Virus record (IMG/VR): IMGVR_UViG_3300012349_000002
Coordinates: 1-56,247 of that record
Length of the DNA: 56,247 bases
From: a virus
Direction: 5' to 3' (one strand)
Numbering within the stretch: the first letter of the stretch is position 1; every line of letters starts with the position of its first letter. The notes below the pieces were generated by a model. That model did not search any database. It saw only the letters and a list, made by a program, of their open reading frames with translations, and had not been told where the DNA came from. The position numbers were made by a program, and so were the translations under genes. Below, in pieces: positions 13,604 to 22,956 of the stretch.

Positions 13604-14085
13604 TTGGTGAACGGCTGAAGTTGATAAGCAATACCGTCAACAATGGCCGGTTTCCCCGGCCAAAAACGGTACAGCACGCGCTGTTCATCTTCACCACCGA
13701 TATTTGGATCGTCGTTAATCCCAAGCCGTCGCGCGGCTTCTGGACTGATCTCGCCTAGTTTGCTGTGCGGCCCTACATCCGCGCATACGGCGTCGATGGA
13801 CTTGCCCTCGTAATGGATCGTTCCATGACACCCGAGAATTACGCCCTTGAATGCCTTGATAACTTCTGGCGGAAGAACAAAAAAAGGAACCGATTCGCTG
13901 TCAATCGGTTTCCCGTTATGATGAAGCGTAGTATCTGCTTGGCCGTATGGATCGCGCTGCCAATCAGGGCTCCCGTCAATATCTATGTCCGCGTCCGCTA
14001 GGAATTGCCCTGATCCGTCTTCATTATCAATCAGATCAGCAGAATAATGCTCTCCCTTGCTGTAAATCGTCAAAAGTTTTTTCAT
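13600..14085 (-). CDS. GH75-like glycosidase, candidate phage lysin, 161 aa
   Basis: Features include ADADIDIDGSPDWQRDPYG, HHNGKPI, VPFFVLPPEVI, CADVGPHSKLGEISPEA and a final VLYRFWPGKPA. The DVGP-x2-K-x-GE-x-S pattern and overall order match bacterial and phage relatives of glycoside hydrolase family 75 (chitosanase-like). No other peptidoglycan or polysaccharide hydrolase of endolysin size is visible, and it sits beside membrane proteins and a holin candidate, so it is the best lysin candidate. The true substrate (peptidoglycan or another polymer) is unknown. It has no signal peptide. Confidence 0.6.
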   Translation of the reverse strand: MKKLLTIYSKGEHYSADLIDNEDGSGQFLADADIDIDGSPDWQRDPYGQADTTLHHNGKPIDSESVPFFVLPPEVIKAFKGVILGCHGTIHYEGKSIDAVCADVGPHSKLGEISPEAARRLGINDDPNIGGEDEQRVLYRFWPGKPAIVDGIAYQLQPFTK

Positions 14086-14091
14086 GGATTA

Positions 14092-14256
14092 TCATCGTGG
14101 ATTGACAGTCCAATGCACTTGTGTTCCGGTCGGCCAGTTCCGTTCTATCCACTCGACAACGCTCTGCATATCGGCAGCGGCAATCTCGATTATGCCGTCA
14201 ATTGACAGGTAATAACAACCTTTGCTTAATGTCACCGTTATTTTATTTGGTTTCAT
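14092..14256 (-). CDS. Small hypothetical protein, 54 aa
   Basis: ATG 14256 overlaps the upstream TGA (ATGA) and the TGA at 14094-14092 precedes the GH75-like gene. The product is a compact beta/alpha protein (KITVTLSKGCYYLSIDGIIE, then AAADMQSVVEWIE). No family recognised. Confidence 0.5.
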   Translation of the reverse strand: MKPNKITVTLSKGCYYLSIDGIIEIAAADMQSVVEWIERNWPTGTQVHWTVNPR

Positions 14257-15356
14257 TTCAAGACGATTGCTCCGTCACCACCCGACACGGTCTTTCCTTT
14301 AACCGTCACAACAGGCGATCCGACTGGATTGTAAACAGCCGTGCCATTCTCAAAGTCCCGGCAGCTCGCGACCCCACTTTTGTACGTTGACCCCACAGTT
14401 TTGCCGAGCTTCGTATCCCAAGTCGAATACCACAGATGCGAATGATCGTCGTGACCAGCAACATTAGTGTAATGCGGCACCAGCACATAAGCATTTGAGA
14501 GCGTTGCGACCGCGCATGTGACCATGCGAACCCGCGCATCGCTCGGCGTCGGGATGTTCTTGATGTCGTTGTAGCAGTTCGCGGTTGGTTTCCGCGCGTG
14601 GCTCTCGTTGTATTTGAGCGTGCCCAAGCATGACGGCCATTGTGTTCCCGCGTTCTCCATGAAAATACCGTTCACACGTCCCATGCTCGCCAAGCTTAAT
14701 TGTTGATAGCCGCCATTCACGATAAGCAAAGCCGTCGATCCAATAGCGTCACGAACCTTTTTGATTATCGTTGTGATGGCTGGCGTGTGCGATTCCGCGC
14801 CGCACCAGTCCAGCATTATCCCGTCGAGTTTACCCGTGGCCATGAGAGCCTTGGCAACCGCCGCAACGTGATCCTGCAAACTCGCATTGTTTATGTCCAA
14901 TAAGAAGTTCGGCCCCCAACTTGGAATTCGCTGGCCATTCTTATCTTTCATCCACCACGGATCGTTGTCGGGCAACTGTGTCGGAGGAAGATCATGCCAT
15001 TGGACGGCACCGAGAACGCGGATTCGTGGATTCAACGAACGAAGTTTAGACAAATCGTAATGAGGCATACTGGTAAGCGCGGGCGTTTGATTCATTGCCC
15101 GGAACCCGCTAGCCGGATATGTATATCCAAAGGCACCTATATTGTGCCAGACTAAATCGTGCTTAGCCAGTGTCTCCGTTGTGTCGGGAAGATTTTCAGC
15201 CGGGCCGTTCCATGCCTGATACACGGCGGGAAACTGCATATCGGTTACTTGTAGCGTCGTAATAACTGCCGGAGTCGGCGCTGGCGCAGGGCTTGATGTA
15301 GAGCACCCCGCCACACCACCAACAACAAGACTGAGAACGAGCAGTCGAAATAGCAT
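14253..15356 (-). CDS. Lipoprotein with glycoside-hydrolase-like (GHL15-type) barrel, 367 aa
   Basis: Signal MLFRLLVLSLVVGGVAGCST has a lipobox (VAGC), predicting lipid anchoring. The body resembles putative TIM-barrel glycosidases of the GHL15 kind: KLRSLNPRIRVLGAVQWHDL, KLDGIMLDWCG (Asp as a possible catalytic acid), LLIVNGGYQ and GIFMEN. The likely role is cleaving or modifying a cell-surface polysaccharide during adsorption or lysis, or acting on the host envelope late in infection. A lipoprotein glycosidase is unusual for a virion protein. Confidence 0.55.
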   Translation of the reverse strand: MLFRLLVLSLVVGGVAGCSTSSPAPAPTPAVITTLQVTDMQFPAVYQAWNGPAENLPDTTETLAKHDLVWHNIGAFGYTYPASGFRAMNQTPALTSMPHYDLSKLRSLNPRIRVLGAVQWHDLPPTQLPDNDPWWMKDKNGQRIPSWGPNFLLDINNASLQDHVAAVAKALMATGKLDGIMLDWCGAESHTPAITTIIKKVRDAIGSTALLIVNGGYQQLSLASMGRVNGIFMENAGTQWPSCLGTLKYNESHARKPTANCYNDIKNIPTPSDARVRMVTCAVATLSNAYVLVPHYTNVAGHDDHSHLWYSTWDTKLGKTVGSTYKSGVASCRDFENGTAVYNPVGSPVVTVKGKTVSGGDGAIVLK

Positions 15357-15358
15357 TC

Positions 15359-15505
15359 TTATTTCAATGGAGGTTCTTTTTTAAGTATCTCAATTTCTTT
15401 ACGTAGGCTTATCAATTCCTTGTGGATTTCAACCAAGACGCCCATCAGAGGGTCTCTTAGCTTACGTGTCAGTTCAAATAGTACGCCTTTGCTAATCGAG
15501 TTCAT
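15359..15505 (-). CDS. Small coiled-coil protein, 48 aa
   Basis: ATG 15505 overlaps the previous TGA (ATGA). Helical charged peptide with a Leu/Ile heptad (GVLVEIHKELISLRKEIEIL). Fits the gap before the lipoprotein gene. Function unknown. Confidence 0.5.
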   Translation of the reverse strand: MNSISKGVLFELTRKLRDPLMGVLVEIHKELISLRKEIEILKKEPPLK

Positions 15506-15636
15506 TTAAGTGAAAGTCTCAAAGCTAATCTATAAAGTGCTTCTACCATGGAATATGTCGCTATCCAAGCCCACGGACGTTTCAATCGTTTCCTAACATC
15601 TCCCAGTAATTTTCGTTCTTCCTTTGTAAGTTTCAT
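15502..15636 (-). CDS. Small basic helical protein, 44 aa
   Basis: ATG 15636 overlaps the upstream TGA and its own TGA overlaps the next ATG. Very basic first half (KLTKEERKLLGDVRKRLKRP) and a more hydrophobic second half. No family recognised. Confidence 0.5.
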   Translation of the reverse strand: MKLTKEERKLLGDVRKRLKRPWAWIATYSMVEALYRLALRLSLK

Positions 15637-15728
15637 GGCGCACCAAGTTTTCGGAGCGCCCACACAATCATAAAGTAAATCGCCACTAGAAGGAGCACAC
15701 CGGCAAAACTGTTCATTACCGCGAGCAT
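15633..15728 (-). CDS. Tiny single-span membrane protein, 31 aa
   Basis: ATG 15728 lies one base after the stop of the glycosidase gene and its TGA overlaps the next ATG. One helix (FAGVLLLVAIYFMIVWAL) with a short basic tail. Another of the tiny membrane genes of this operon. Confidence 0.5.
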   Translation of the reverse strand: MLAVMNSFAGVLLLVAIYFMIVWALRKLGAP

Positions 15729-15729
15729 A

Positions 15730-16899
15730 TTAATGAGTCGCCATGTAAGCGCCCCACTTGTCAAGGAACGGAGCTAAAACCGGATCGTCGCAGTCGCCTG
15801 CCCATACTTCAACAAACTTGGCACCGTAATTAACTCCAAACTCCAATGTTACATCTAACTGATAGCGCCCAGTTGCTGTGTCGATACCTGTCCTAGTTCC
15901 ACGGAAATCTTGAAACCCCGGCGTGCTTGTTGCGGTCAACAATAACGCTTCTTTGGCACCGATAGAGTTGGCACCCGGCGCGCCTGTATACCAAAGATCA
16001 TGACAGGAAGAAGCCATGTGATTACCCGGATGCTGCGCTACGCCGTAGTCAAACACAGCTTGAAGTGCTGCTTGGCCGTCTGTGGTTCCCATTGGGGCAC
16101 CAGTAATAAGCGTAATTGGCTTGGACGAAAACTCCGTTGTCATCTTGTCGATCTTAAATTCGACGCCCTCCTTCCATACCGTTAAACCGCCAAGAGAATT
16201 AAAAGTCGCAATGTCTTGGTCAGTATTGACAAAGAATCCTTCGATCACACAACCAATAGGAAGATCAACGTAAGCCAAGCTTGCATTGTTACCATAGCGG
16301 GCCGCCACTTCGTGAATCATGGCCCCCCATTTTGTCTGGAAAACTTTATCCCACGGAACTGGCATTGGCAAAACGGTTGGCGTTTTACCTGGCGTTGTTG
16401 TCACATTAAACTTAAATGCACCCGCGTCATAAACCCAGTGTGGACTTTGTACACCATCACCGATCAATATCGAAAATTTCTTACCGTGTGCCACCGCTTG
16501 CGTAGTGCAAGCATCAAGAAAATCCCAATAAAAATCATTAGCGTTAGCATGTTCGTGTGGCTCGATTCGGTCCCAGTTAGTTCGACAAGTTACATACTGG
16601 ACGTGATTATTCGTAAAGGCGTTGTTATCCGCTTGTGGTATAGGTTGTGGAGCGTCCACTTTATCTGTCTTAAGCATATATCCAATCCCGATACCTAATG
16701 GATGCGAACCCGTAGTAGGTTTTGGCGTCGGCGTGGGAGTTACCTTGGGATTCGGCGTTGGCGTCGGTGTTATCTTTGGTTTTGGAGTTGGCGTCGGGGT
16801 CGGTTTAGGCGGTTTGGCGAATCCGTCCACGGATACAACGATGAAAGTCAGTAACAGTGAGGCGAGAATCAGACCGGCAGGAGTTAGTTTATGTTTCAT
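15730..16899 (-). CDS. Secreted glycosidase-like protein with Thr-Pro linker, 389 aa
   Basis: A signal peptide (LILASLLLTFIVVSVDGFA) is followed by a ~40-residue Pro/Thr/Lys linker and a ~320-residue domain. That domain shares RIEPHEHANA-x-DFYWDF, WVYDAGA and other blocks with the C-terminal third of the 1362-aa protein at 17204-21292. The fold appears to be a TIM barrel of the GH42/beta-galactosidase-like kind; Glu/Asp candidates are in RIEPHEH and ELxxxDCDDP-like segments. Export would place it in the envelope or outside the cell. Confidence 0.55.
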   Translation of the reverse strand: MKHKLTPAGLILASLLLTFIVVSVDGFAKPPKPTPTPTPKPKITPTPTPNPKVTPTPTPKPTTGSHPLGIGIGYMLKTDKVDAPQPIPQADNNAFTNNHVQYVTCRTNWDRIEPHEHANANDFYWDFLDACTTQAVAHGKKFSILIGDGVQSPHWVYDAGAFKFNVTTTPGKTPTVLPMPVPWDKVFQTKWGAMIHEVAARYGNNASLAYVDLPIGCVIEGFFVNTDQDIATFNSLGGLTVWKEGVEFKIDKMTTEFSSKPITLITGAPMGTTDGQAALQAVFDYGVAQHPGNHMASSCHDLWYTGAPGANSIGAKEALLLTATSTPGFQDFRGTRTGIDTATGRYQLDVTLEFGVNYGAKFVEVWAGDCDDPVLAPFLDKWGAYMATH

Positions 16900-17156
16900 A
16901 GGTTTAGTTTTTTCAAGCGCATTTTGATTTCTGTTTCGAGTTCTTTGTCAACCGAAGCTGCGAGTTTGTTCCCCTTTGAATCTTCGTCAGGCCATCGCAG
17001 TTTCCCGACAAATTCGCCACCAATATATTGACCGTCCTTTTCAAACGTCTCTTTGTAAACGCAAATGGAATGATGGATGCCACTGAGTTCGTTGGGATCT
17101 TCGCACAATTCCAATCCAACCTTGTCTATCGCCAGGACAGCTTCAATGAAGTTCAT
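16896..17156 (-). CDS. Hypothetical protein, 86 aa
   Basis: Soluble acidic protein with no recognised motif (EDPNELSGIHHSICVYKETF). Its TGA overlaps the next ATG at 16899. It lies between two genes that share a glycosidase-like domain and may have arrived with the duplication. Confidence 0.5.
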   Translation of the reverse strand: MNFIEAVLAIDKVGLELCEDPNELSGIHHSICVYKETFEKDGQYIGGEFVGKLRWPDEDSKGNKLAASVDKELETEIKMRLKKLNL

Positions 17157-17203
17157 GGAATCGCGATGTATTTAAGATGTTTAAAGAAATTGTCAATGCG
17201 GTA

Positions 17204-20200
17204 TTACGAAGCGAGCAATTTTGCCGCTGCGTCAATAAGATTTGGAGCCTGTGTAGCGTCATCGCAATCATGACTATAAATCTCGATGAAGTGCGCCCCG
17301 GCATTGATTCCCCTGTCGTTTGTTTCTTTCATGCTCACCAAATCGCCCCCTTGCCTGTTCAGATGCTGATAGCCAACAAGGGACGTTGGCGAAAGCGCTG
17401 TGACTTCTAATATACCAATGGAACCATCGGGCGGCTCATGGGGGTTTAATCCATCTGATTTAATCGCAAAATGGTTTCCCGGATAATTAGCCGCACCGTA
17501 ATCGCAAGCCGCCTGCAACGCGGCCGCACCAGCATCGGTCGTGTAAGGCGCACCAGTGTGAAGAATGAATGGCGTATGCGGACAGTACAAACCGTATCGG
17601 TCGATCACCCATTTCGTTCCGGTCAGCCAAGCATTCAAACCTGCTGTTAACCCGCCACCGGCGCTGAATCCCTGCGAGACAGCTAAGGCGTCTAAATCTG
17701 TTTGATCTTGCGCGGTCGTCACGAAGAAGGATTCCGCGCGCCGCCCTGGGCCGCCCGTAGCGTAGTAAACAATGTTCCTATCACTGCCGTAGCGTGCAAA
17801 AAAGACGTTCAGGAAAGCATCCCATTTCGATTGCCAAACCGGGTCCCATGGAAGTCCAAGCTTGTTCCTGTATTGCACTGCTCCGCCAGTTGACATCATA
17901 CCGCTGCCGCCAGAACAGCCTGTGAACGTTGTGCTTGTTATGCCTGTGTAAGTAACGATCTGTTCGCCGAGCGAGGTCGTGACATAAATTGTTCCACTTG
18001 GAGCCGGGAATTTGTTCGTGTCGAGCACGGTAATTGTCGTCTGCGGCAGCGATAGACCGTTCATGCTGGAGGCCAAAGTTGTATCTTGAAGAGAAACGTT
18101 GAAGTAGCTCGCGCCAGCGTCGTACACCCACGATGGAGTTGTTATTCCTGCCGTGACCAAGAGTGAAATCTTTTTCTTGTAGGTCTGTCCGAGCGCCACG
18201 GACTGATCGAAAAAGTCCCAATAAAAATCGCTCGCATTAGCGTGTTCATGCGGTTCGATCCTTTCCCAGGATGATCGGATAGCTACGCCTTGGATCAGTG
18301 GATGTGTCCATTCCGGGTCGCCAGTGAAATCATGGATTGGATCGCCAGCTTGATCGCTATTGGTTAGATACATGATGCCGAGTCCAAGACCGGATGCGAC
18401 ATCTCCGAAGGTTGCTGTATCGGTTCCGGTGCGTGATCTCTTGGGAACGCGGGTTGCCACTTCCGAGATTGTTGGATGATCCGTTACCGAACGTCGCGCT
18501 TGGGTATGACGAATGGCTGACTCTGTGGCGTGTGCCGCGTCTGAGACTGTCCGGCGTCTCGCTATGCTGCGAGTAGCCGTATCCGTTGCCGTTACTGATC
18601 CTACGACGTTTCGGGCGAGTCCCGTGGTGCGAACCGCTGCTGCGTTATCTGTCGCCGAGATCACGTCGGATGCATGCACAACGACCGTATTCGTAAAGAC
18701 CACCGCCGCGTCGTTGATGGTGCCAGTACTATCATCGGAAGTCCGCGAGAAAACTCCCGAGCGCGCGGCGGCATCAGCCCGTGAAATCGAGTCACTCGTT
18801 GCCCGTCGATTGGTAGCAACGCGATTAAGTGAATCCGTTGCGGTTGCGTGATCGGTTATTGAGCGACCGGATTGAATGACCCGTCTCCCTGAATCTGCGG
18901 CATGAACGCTTTGGGTGATGCTGCGGACAAGCGCCAGAACGCGAACAACTAGGTCGCTCGACGTGATTATATCAGCAACGTTGCGGGTAACAATGTTCAC
19001 GAACGCTATCGCAGAATCGAGGAAACCACCGGAATCCGAAATGTTCCGTGACAACTGAGCCGCTCGGGTAGCGGCATCTGTCGCCGTCGCCGCCTGAGTT
19101 GCCTGACGCGCGTTGATGGCCGCCCTAGCCGCCGAGTCTGACAGCCCAACTGAGTCACTCACTTTCGTGGCTCGCCCATAAACAGCGGCGCCGTCCGTAG
19201 AGATCGAGTCACTCGCATCGCGCAAGATGTTGGAGGGTGCTTCCAAGGAAGCAGCATCCTCCAGCGCGACTGCATCAGTCGAGTCCCTCGCTATATCAAC
19301 GAAGCGATCCGTCGAATCCGATACGGCGAATGCATCCGCTGTCATTGATTCACCGGGACCGACTACCACGTGCTGGCATTCGGGCGCGAAACTCGGCATG
19401 AACGTGATCTTCAACGTCTTAGGAGTCGGCGTGACCACGCAACTCAACGTCGCTGGCGTCACGTCGGCCACGGTGGCAGCGATGGTTTCTGGTGGGACAA
19501 CGGTGGCCGAAAGCGTTTTTGGCTCTACATTTACGTAGCAACTCAGGGTTTTCCGATAAAATAGGTTCAGGAAAACCTTAATGATGGTTATCCAAATCCG
19601 GCGTGCACAATCAGCTAACGTCATAGAGTCAGTTGTTCCACGTAGAAACACTCCAGCGCGAATGGCGACATCGACTTCAGTCGTTACGTCGTCTATTGAC
19701 CGGAGCAGATCAGCGATCCGGGTAGCGGTCTCTGATATTGTGACTGAATCTATGGTTGTCCTGAGCCTGCCAATCCCACGCACAGCCACGTCCGTCGCCG
19801 TGCTTTCATCGGTTCCGTCTCTGAGCAATGAGGCAATCGTAGTCGCAACGTCTGCAGCGGTTTGCGAATCAGTTATCGACCGGAGCAAAACTGCCAGTCG
19901 CGTAGCTGCATCTGAGAACGTCGGGGAATCTGTTGTTGAACGATTTACGCCTACGGAACGCTCAGCATCTTCTGCCGCCGTGCCAGTATCCGATGTGGAA
20001 CGGAACAGCCCAAGAATCCGGGTCGCAGCGTCCGCAATCGTTTGAACGTCTGTTATTGAACGGAAAAGTGCGACAAGGCGCGTTGTCGCATCGGATAAGG
20101 TCGAAGAATCCGTTGACGATCTTCCCGCATCAAGCCTCTTTGTACCGGCATCAGCAGCCGCGCCAGAATCAGTCACGGTTCGGAATAGCGTTACGATGCG

Positions 20201-21292
20201 CGTGGCGACATCGCTGGACATCACAGCGTCCACCGCAGCCCTGAGCAGCGCACCGCCGCTGGAAACGGCATCTGCCAGATCGGCAAAACTACTGGCGTCA
20301 TTTATGGCCCTAAAGAGATCAAGGACACGAGCTACGACATCAGAGAAGGTTGCGCCGTCGCTAGTTGATCGGGAACCTGTGAATTGGCGGGCTGAGGTTT
20401 CTTCAGCAGTTGAAGAGTCATCGGTTGATCTGTCGCCCGCGAACCCACGTGAAGTCGAATCGGTCTCGGTTGTCGCGTCGCTAATGGAGCGTGTTCCCGT
20501 AAACAGGCGCGACACGGAATCGCTTTCAGACGCGGCATCGCTTACCGATCTAAGAGAGTTGAGAATTCGAGCTGCACTTTCGCTGGTAGTTTCTGAATCG
20601 GTTATGCTTCTCGCACCTGCGAATATTCTGACTACAGCTTCGGCAAAATCTGCGCTGTCGCTAGCGCTCCGAAGTTTTGCGGTAATCTCTGAGACAACAT
20701 CGTCAAATGTTCCAGTATCAGTGACATTACGCAGCAAGACGGCGATCCGTGTCGCTACATCCGCGAACGTGGAGGAATCGCTGATTGCCCGGAGATAAGC
20801 AGTGATTCTCGTGGCGACATCTGATGCTGATGCCGAATCACTTGCTGTGCGTCCAAGAACAACCAAGCGAACCGCAGCGTCCGTGAAGCTTTCCGAATCG
20901 CTGACTGACCTTAAGCCAGAAAATAACCGCGTACCAGCATCAGCATCTGTTGCAGCATCCGCGACACTCCGGCTTCCCGCGAACAGTCGAGTCACCGCGT
21001 CTGCATCGGTGGCGGAATCAGTCACCGTTCTTAGTGCGACTAGAAGGCGCGCAACGGAATCCGCGTCTATAGCCGAATCGCTGGTTGCTCGCAGTCCGAC
21101 AAAGACTCGGTTGGCAGAAGAATCCAAATTCGTAGCCGAATCAGAAGGCGCACGCAAATTCGTAACGACGCGCGAAGCCGAATCGCCAGCCGTAAACGCG
21201 TCCACAGGATAGCCGAGCTTCAACGGCGGGATGACTACTCTGGGCTGCGGTACTCCCGTTATCGACGATCGCGTTGGATACGTCGTTATCAT
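17204..21292 (-). CDS. Giant repeat fibre protein with C-terminal glycosidase-like domain, 1362 aa
   Basis: Most of residues ~30-960 are degenerate 20-residue repeats of the form R-(S/T)-(I/V)-(S/T)-D-S-x5-D-(A/V)-x-(T/A)-R-(L/I)-x4. They are interrupted near residue 540 by a non-repetitive segment with KTLSATVV-like strands. The last ~380 residues are a glycosidase-like barrel (SSWERIEPHEHANASDFYWD) homologous to the secreted protein at 15730-16899. A long repeat shaft with a terminal enzymatic domain is typical of tail spikes/fibres that bind and cut capsule or exopolysaccharide. Coupled by ATGA to the upstream virion gene. Confidence 0.6.
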   Translation of the reverse strand: MITTYPTRSSITGVPQPRVVIPPLKLGYPVDAFTAGDSASRVVTNLRAPSDSATNLDSSANRVFVGLRATSDSAIDADSVARLLVALRTVTDSATDADAVTRLFAGSRSVADAATDADAGTRLFSGLRSVSDSESFTDAAVRLVVLGRTASDSASASDVATRITAYLRAISDSSTFADVATRIAVLLRNVTDTGTFDDVVSEITAKLRSASDSADFAEAVVRIFAGARSITDSETTSESAARILNSLRSVSDAASESDSVSRLFTGTRSISDATTETDSTSRGFAGDRSTDDSSTAEETSARQFTGSRSTSDGATFSDVVARVLDLFRAINDASSFADLADAVSSGGALLRAAVDAVMSSDVATRIVTLFRTVTDSGAAADAGTKRLDAGRSSTDSSTLSDATTRLVALFRSITDVQTIADAATRILGLFRSTSDTGTAAEDAERSVGVNRSTTDSPTFSDAATRLAVLLRSITDSQTAADVATTIASLLRDGTDESTATDVAVRGIGRLRTTIDSVTISETATRIADLLRSIDDVTTEVDVAIRAGVFLRGTTDSMTLADCARRIWITIIKVFLNLFYRKTLSCYVNVEPKTLSATVVPPETIAATVADVTPATLSCVVTPTPKTLKITFMPSFAPECQHVVVGPGESMTADAFAVSDSTDRFVDIARDSTDAVALEDAASLEAPSNILRDASDSISTDGAAVYGRATKVSDSVGLSDSAARAAINARQATQAATATDAATRAAQLSRNISDSGGFLDSAIAFVNIVTRNVADIITSSDLVVRVLALVRSITQSVHAADSGRRVIQSGRSITDHATATDSLNRVATNRRATSDSISRADAAARSGVFSRTSDDSTGTINDAAVVFTNTVVVHASDVISATDNAAAVRTTGLARNVVGSVTATDTATRSIARRRTVSDAAHATESAIRHTQARRSVTDHPTISEVATRVPKRSRTGTDTATFGDVASGLGLGIMYLTNSDQAGDPIHDFTGDPEWTHPLIQGVAIRSSWERIEPHEHANASDFYWDFFDQSVALGQTYKKKISLLVTAGITTPSWVYDAGASYFNVSLQDTTLASSMNGLSLPQTTITVLDTNKFPAPSGTIYVTTSLGEQIVTYTGITSTTFTGCSGGSGMMSTGGAVQYRNKLGLPWDPVWQSKWDAFLNVFFARYGSDRNIVYYATGGPGRRAESFFVTTAQDQTDLDALAVSQGFSAGGGLTAGLNAWLTGTKWVIDRYGLYCPHTPFILHTGAPYTTDAGAAALQAACDYGAANYPGNHFAIKSDGLNPHEPPDGSIGILEVTALSPTSLVGYQHLNRQGGDLVSMKETNDRGINAGAHFIEIYSHDCDDATQAPNLIDAAAKLLAS
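18400..21100 (-). repeat. 20-residue (60-bp) degenerate tandem repeats
   Basis: The coding DNA here carries dozens of 60-bp units encoding the R-x-x-S/T-D-S...D-A-x-x-R pattern. Units differ a lot in codon choice, and the array breaks between about 19300 and 19600. Confidence 0.8.
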
Positions 21293-22956
21293 TGCTCGTA
21301 GGGAGCTAGTAGAGGTTGCTGGTTTATGTCTGGAAGCGTAACGGTAGGCGCAACGTAAGCGTAAATCACCAGCATACGGCCAGCAGCCACAACGCCGGTC
21401 GTATCAAGAACCCACGTATCAAGTTCATGCGCTGTCGTAAGTGTTCCGAGGGAGCCTGAGACTTGTTGATTCGCTCCAGTAATAGTGGAACTGCTAATGT
21501 CCGCAGCGGCAGTAATGTCCCTTAGCTTGATGGAATTACTGGCGTTATCCGAATCCATCGCGTGTTTGTAAGTAATAGTACCGCTTCCAGCATTCCATTC
21601 GGACGAATTCCAAATAGTCTGCTGGGTTTGCAATCCAGTGCCTATATCAGGCTGATTTTCCATCAAGAATTGCGGTTCGCAATTGGCGAGAGGGGACAGT
21701 GGCGTAGGCACCATTTGAAAGGCTAAATCATCCGTAGCCGACTCCGAAGTCCACGTTCCGCTATTGTTCTTGTACCCTCCCCCATTGCTAAGCACAGAGC
21801 TACTTGTTCCAATCCAGATATAATAATTATTGGTATCATTGGCTCCCGATCGCGTTAAACGAAGATAATACTTTGTTCCGCTAGTAATAGAAAATGAACT
21901 GAATGCAAAAGATAGCCAAGTATTCTGGAGAGTCGATAACCCGCTACCGGAGGTTGCACTTGAAGTCGCTATCACGGTACCCGTAATTGATCCCGTAAGA
22001 ACCTCGAGAGTAAGATTATCCGAAGGGGAACCTACTTTCACCATACTTAATAAAATAGACGCGCAACTATAGGATACACCTGCTGTAAATGATTGTCCGG
22101 TAGCCTGATTGGTAGCCGTACCTCCCTGTACAGTTCCTAATGTTGCTGTATTGGGGGCCACCAATTGTGAATCTGTGAAACCCTGATCGACAATGATCTT
22201 GGCGTTGGCGATCGCGTAACTGGATTTCGAGGTAGAGCTAACTGCTGAAATCTGATAATGTCTCCCAGTGGTAGGCGTAAAACCGAATGGCACGCGCGTT
22301 AAAGTGGTCCCCGTCGAACTGGTTCCGGCGCTTACAATAGTTACCTTGTCCGTCCACGACGCGAATGAACCGTTATCCTCCTGTAACGTGATCGTCGTGG
22401 TGTTCTTAGCACTCGTTTTCCAGACTGCTTCCACTGAAAAATATACCGCCCCTGTCCAATTCGCAGAAGTGTAAAGCCAGTATTTAGGATTAGTAACAGC
22501 CGCTGCTACCGTATTCGTTTTTGTGCCCGAATCTCCAGCAATTTCAATCTGCGTTTGAGTCTGAGTAATCGCTAGTTCGCTCTGTAGAACTATGATCCTA
22601 GCAGCGACAACTTTCTTCGTTGCTCCGGCGGTTGCGTCAATGAAAACCGTGTACTGCGTTTGACCCGACGGAGGACTAAACGATGCTGATCGAATTCGTG
22701 TAAACGCTGTCGTTAAGAGAGGAATCGTGCAGGTAGCATCATCAGTTGATGTTCCCGCCCTGCGCAGCGTTACGGTAAACGTTATGCTAACGGTTGAGTC
22801 CGCTACGATCTCGAAGTAATAGGTCGGCGCGGTTGAACTAGAATAGGCGTTCGTATCAAGCGTGACGGTTTCATTGGAGGTAGCTGACGCGCCGCCTGCC
22901 GCCGCCATACTATGGGTCATTATATTGATTTCTTGCCGAATCGCTTGATTAGCCAT
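21289..22956 (-). CDS. Beta-rich virion/tail protein, 555 aa
   Basis: Ser/Thr/Ala-rich, beta-dominated sequence with repeated domain-like segments (ADSTVSITFTVTLRRAGT, SWTDKVTIVSAGTSSTGTTL, NTWLSFAFSSFSITSGTKYY). Composition and length fit a tail-fibre or baseplate structural protein. No signal peptide, no catalytic motif. It is coupled to the giant repeat fibre downstream and may be its attachment partner. Confidence 0.5.
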   Translation of the reverse strand: MANQAIRQEINIMTHSMAAAGGASATSNETVTLDTNAYSSSTAPTYYFEIVADSTVSITFTVTLRRAGTSTDDATCTIPLLTTAFTRIRSASFSPPSGQTQYTVFIDATAGATKKVVAARIIVLQSELAITQTQTQIEIAGDSGTKTNTVAAAVTNPKYWLYTSANWTGAVYFSVEAVWKTSAKNTTTITLQEDNGSFASWTDKVTIVSAGTSSTGTTLTRVPFGFTPTTGRHYQISAVSSTSKSSYAIANAKIIVDQGFTDSQLVAPNTATLGTVQGGTATNQATGQSFTAGVSYSCASILLSMVKVGSPSDNLTLEVLTGSITGTVIATSSATSGSGLSTLQNTWLSFAFSSFSITSGTKYYLRLTRSGANDTNNYYIWIGTSSSVLSNGGGYKNNSGTWTSESATDDLAFQMVPTPLSPLANCEPQFLMENQPDIGTGLQTQQTIWNSSEWNAGSGTITYKHAMDSDNASNSIKLRDITAAADISSSTITGANQQVSGSLGTLTTAHELDTWVLDTTGVVAAGRMLVIYAYVAPTVTLPDINQQPLLAPYEQ

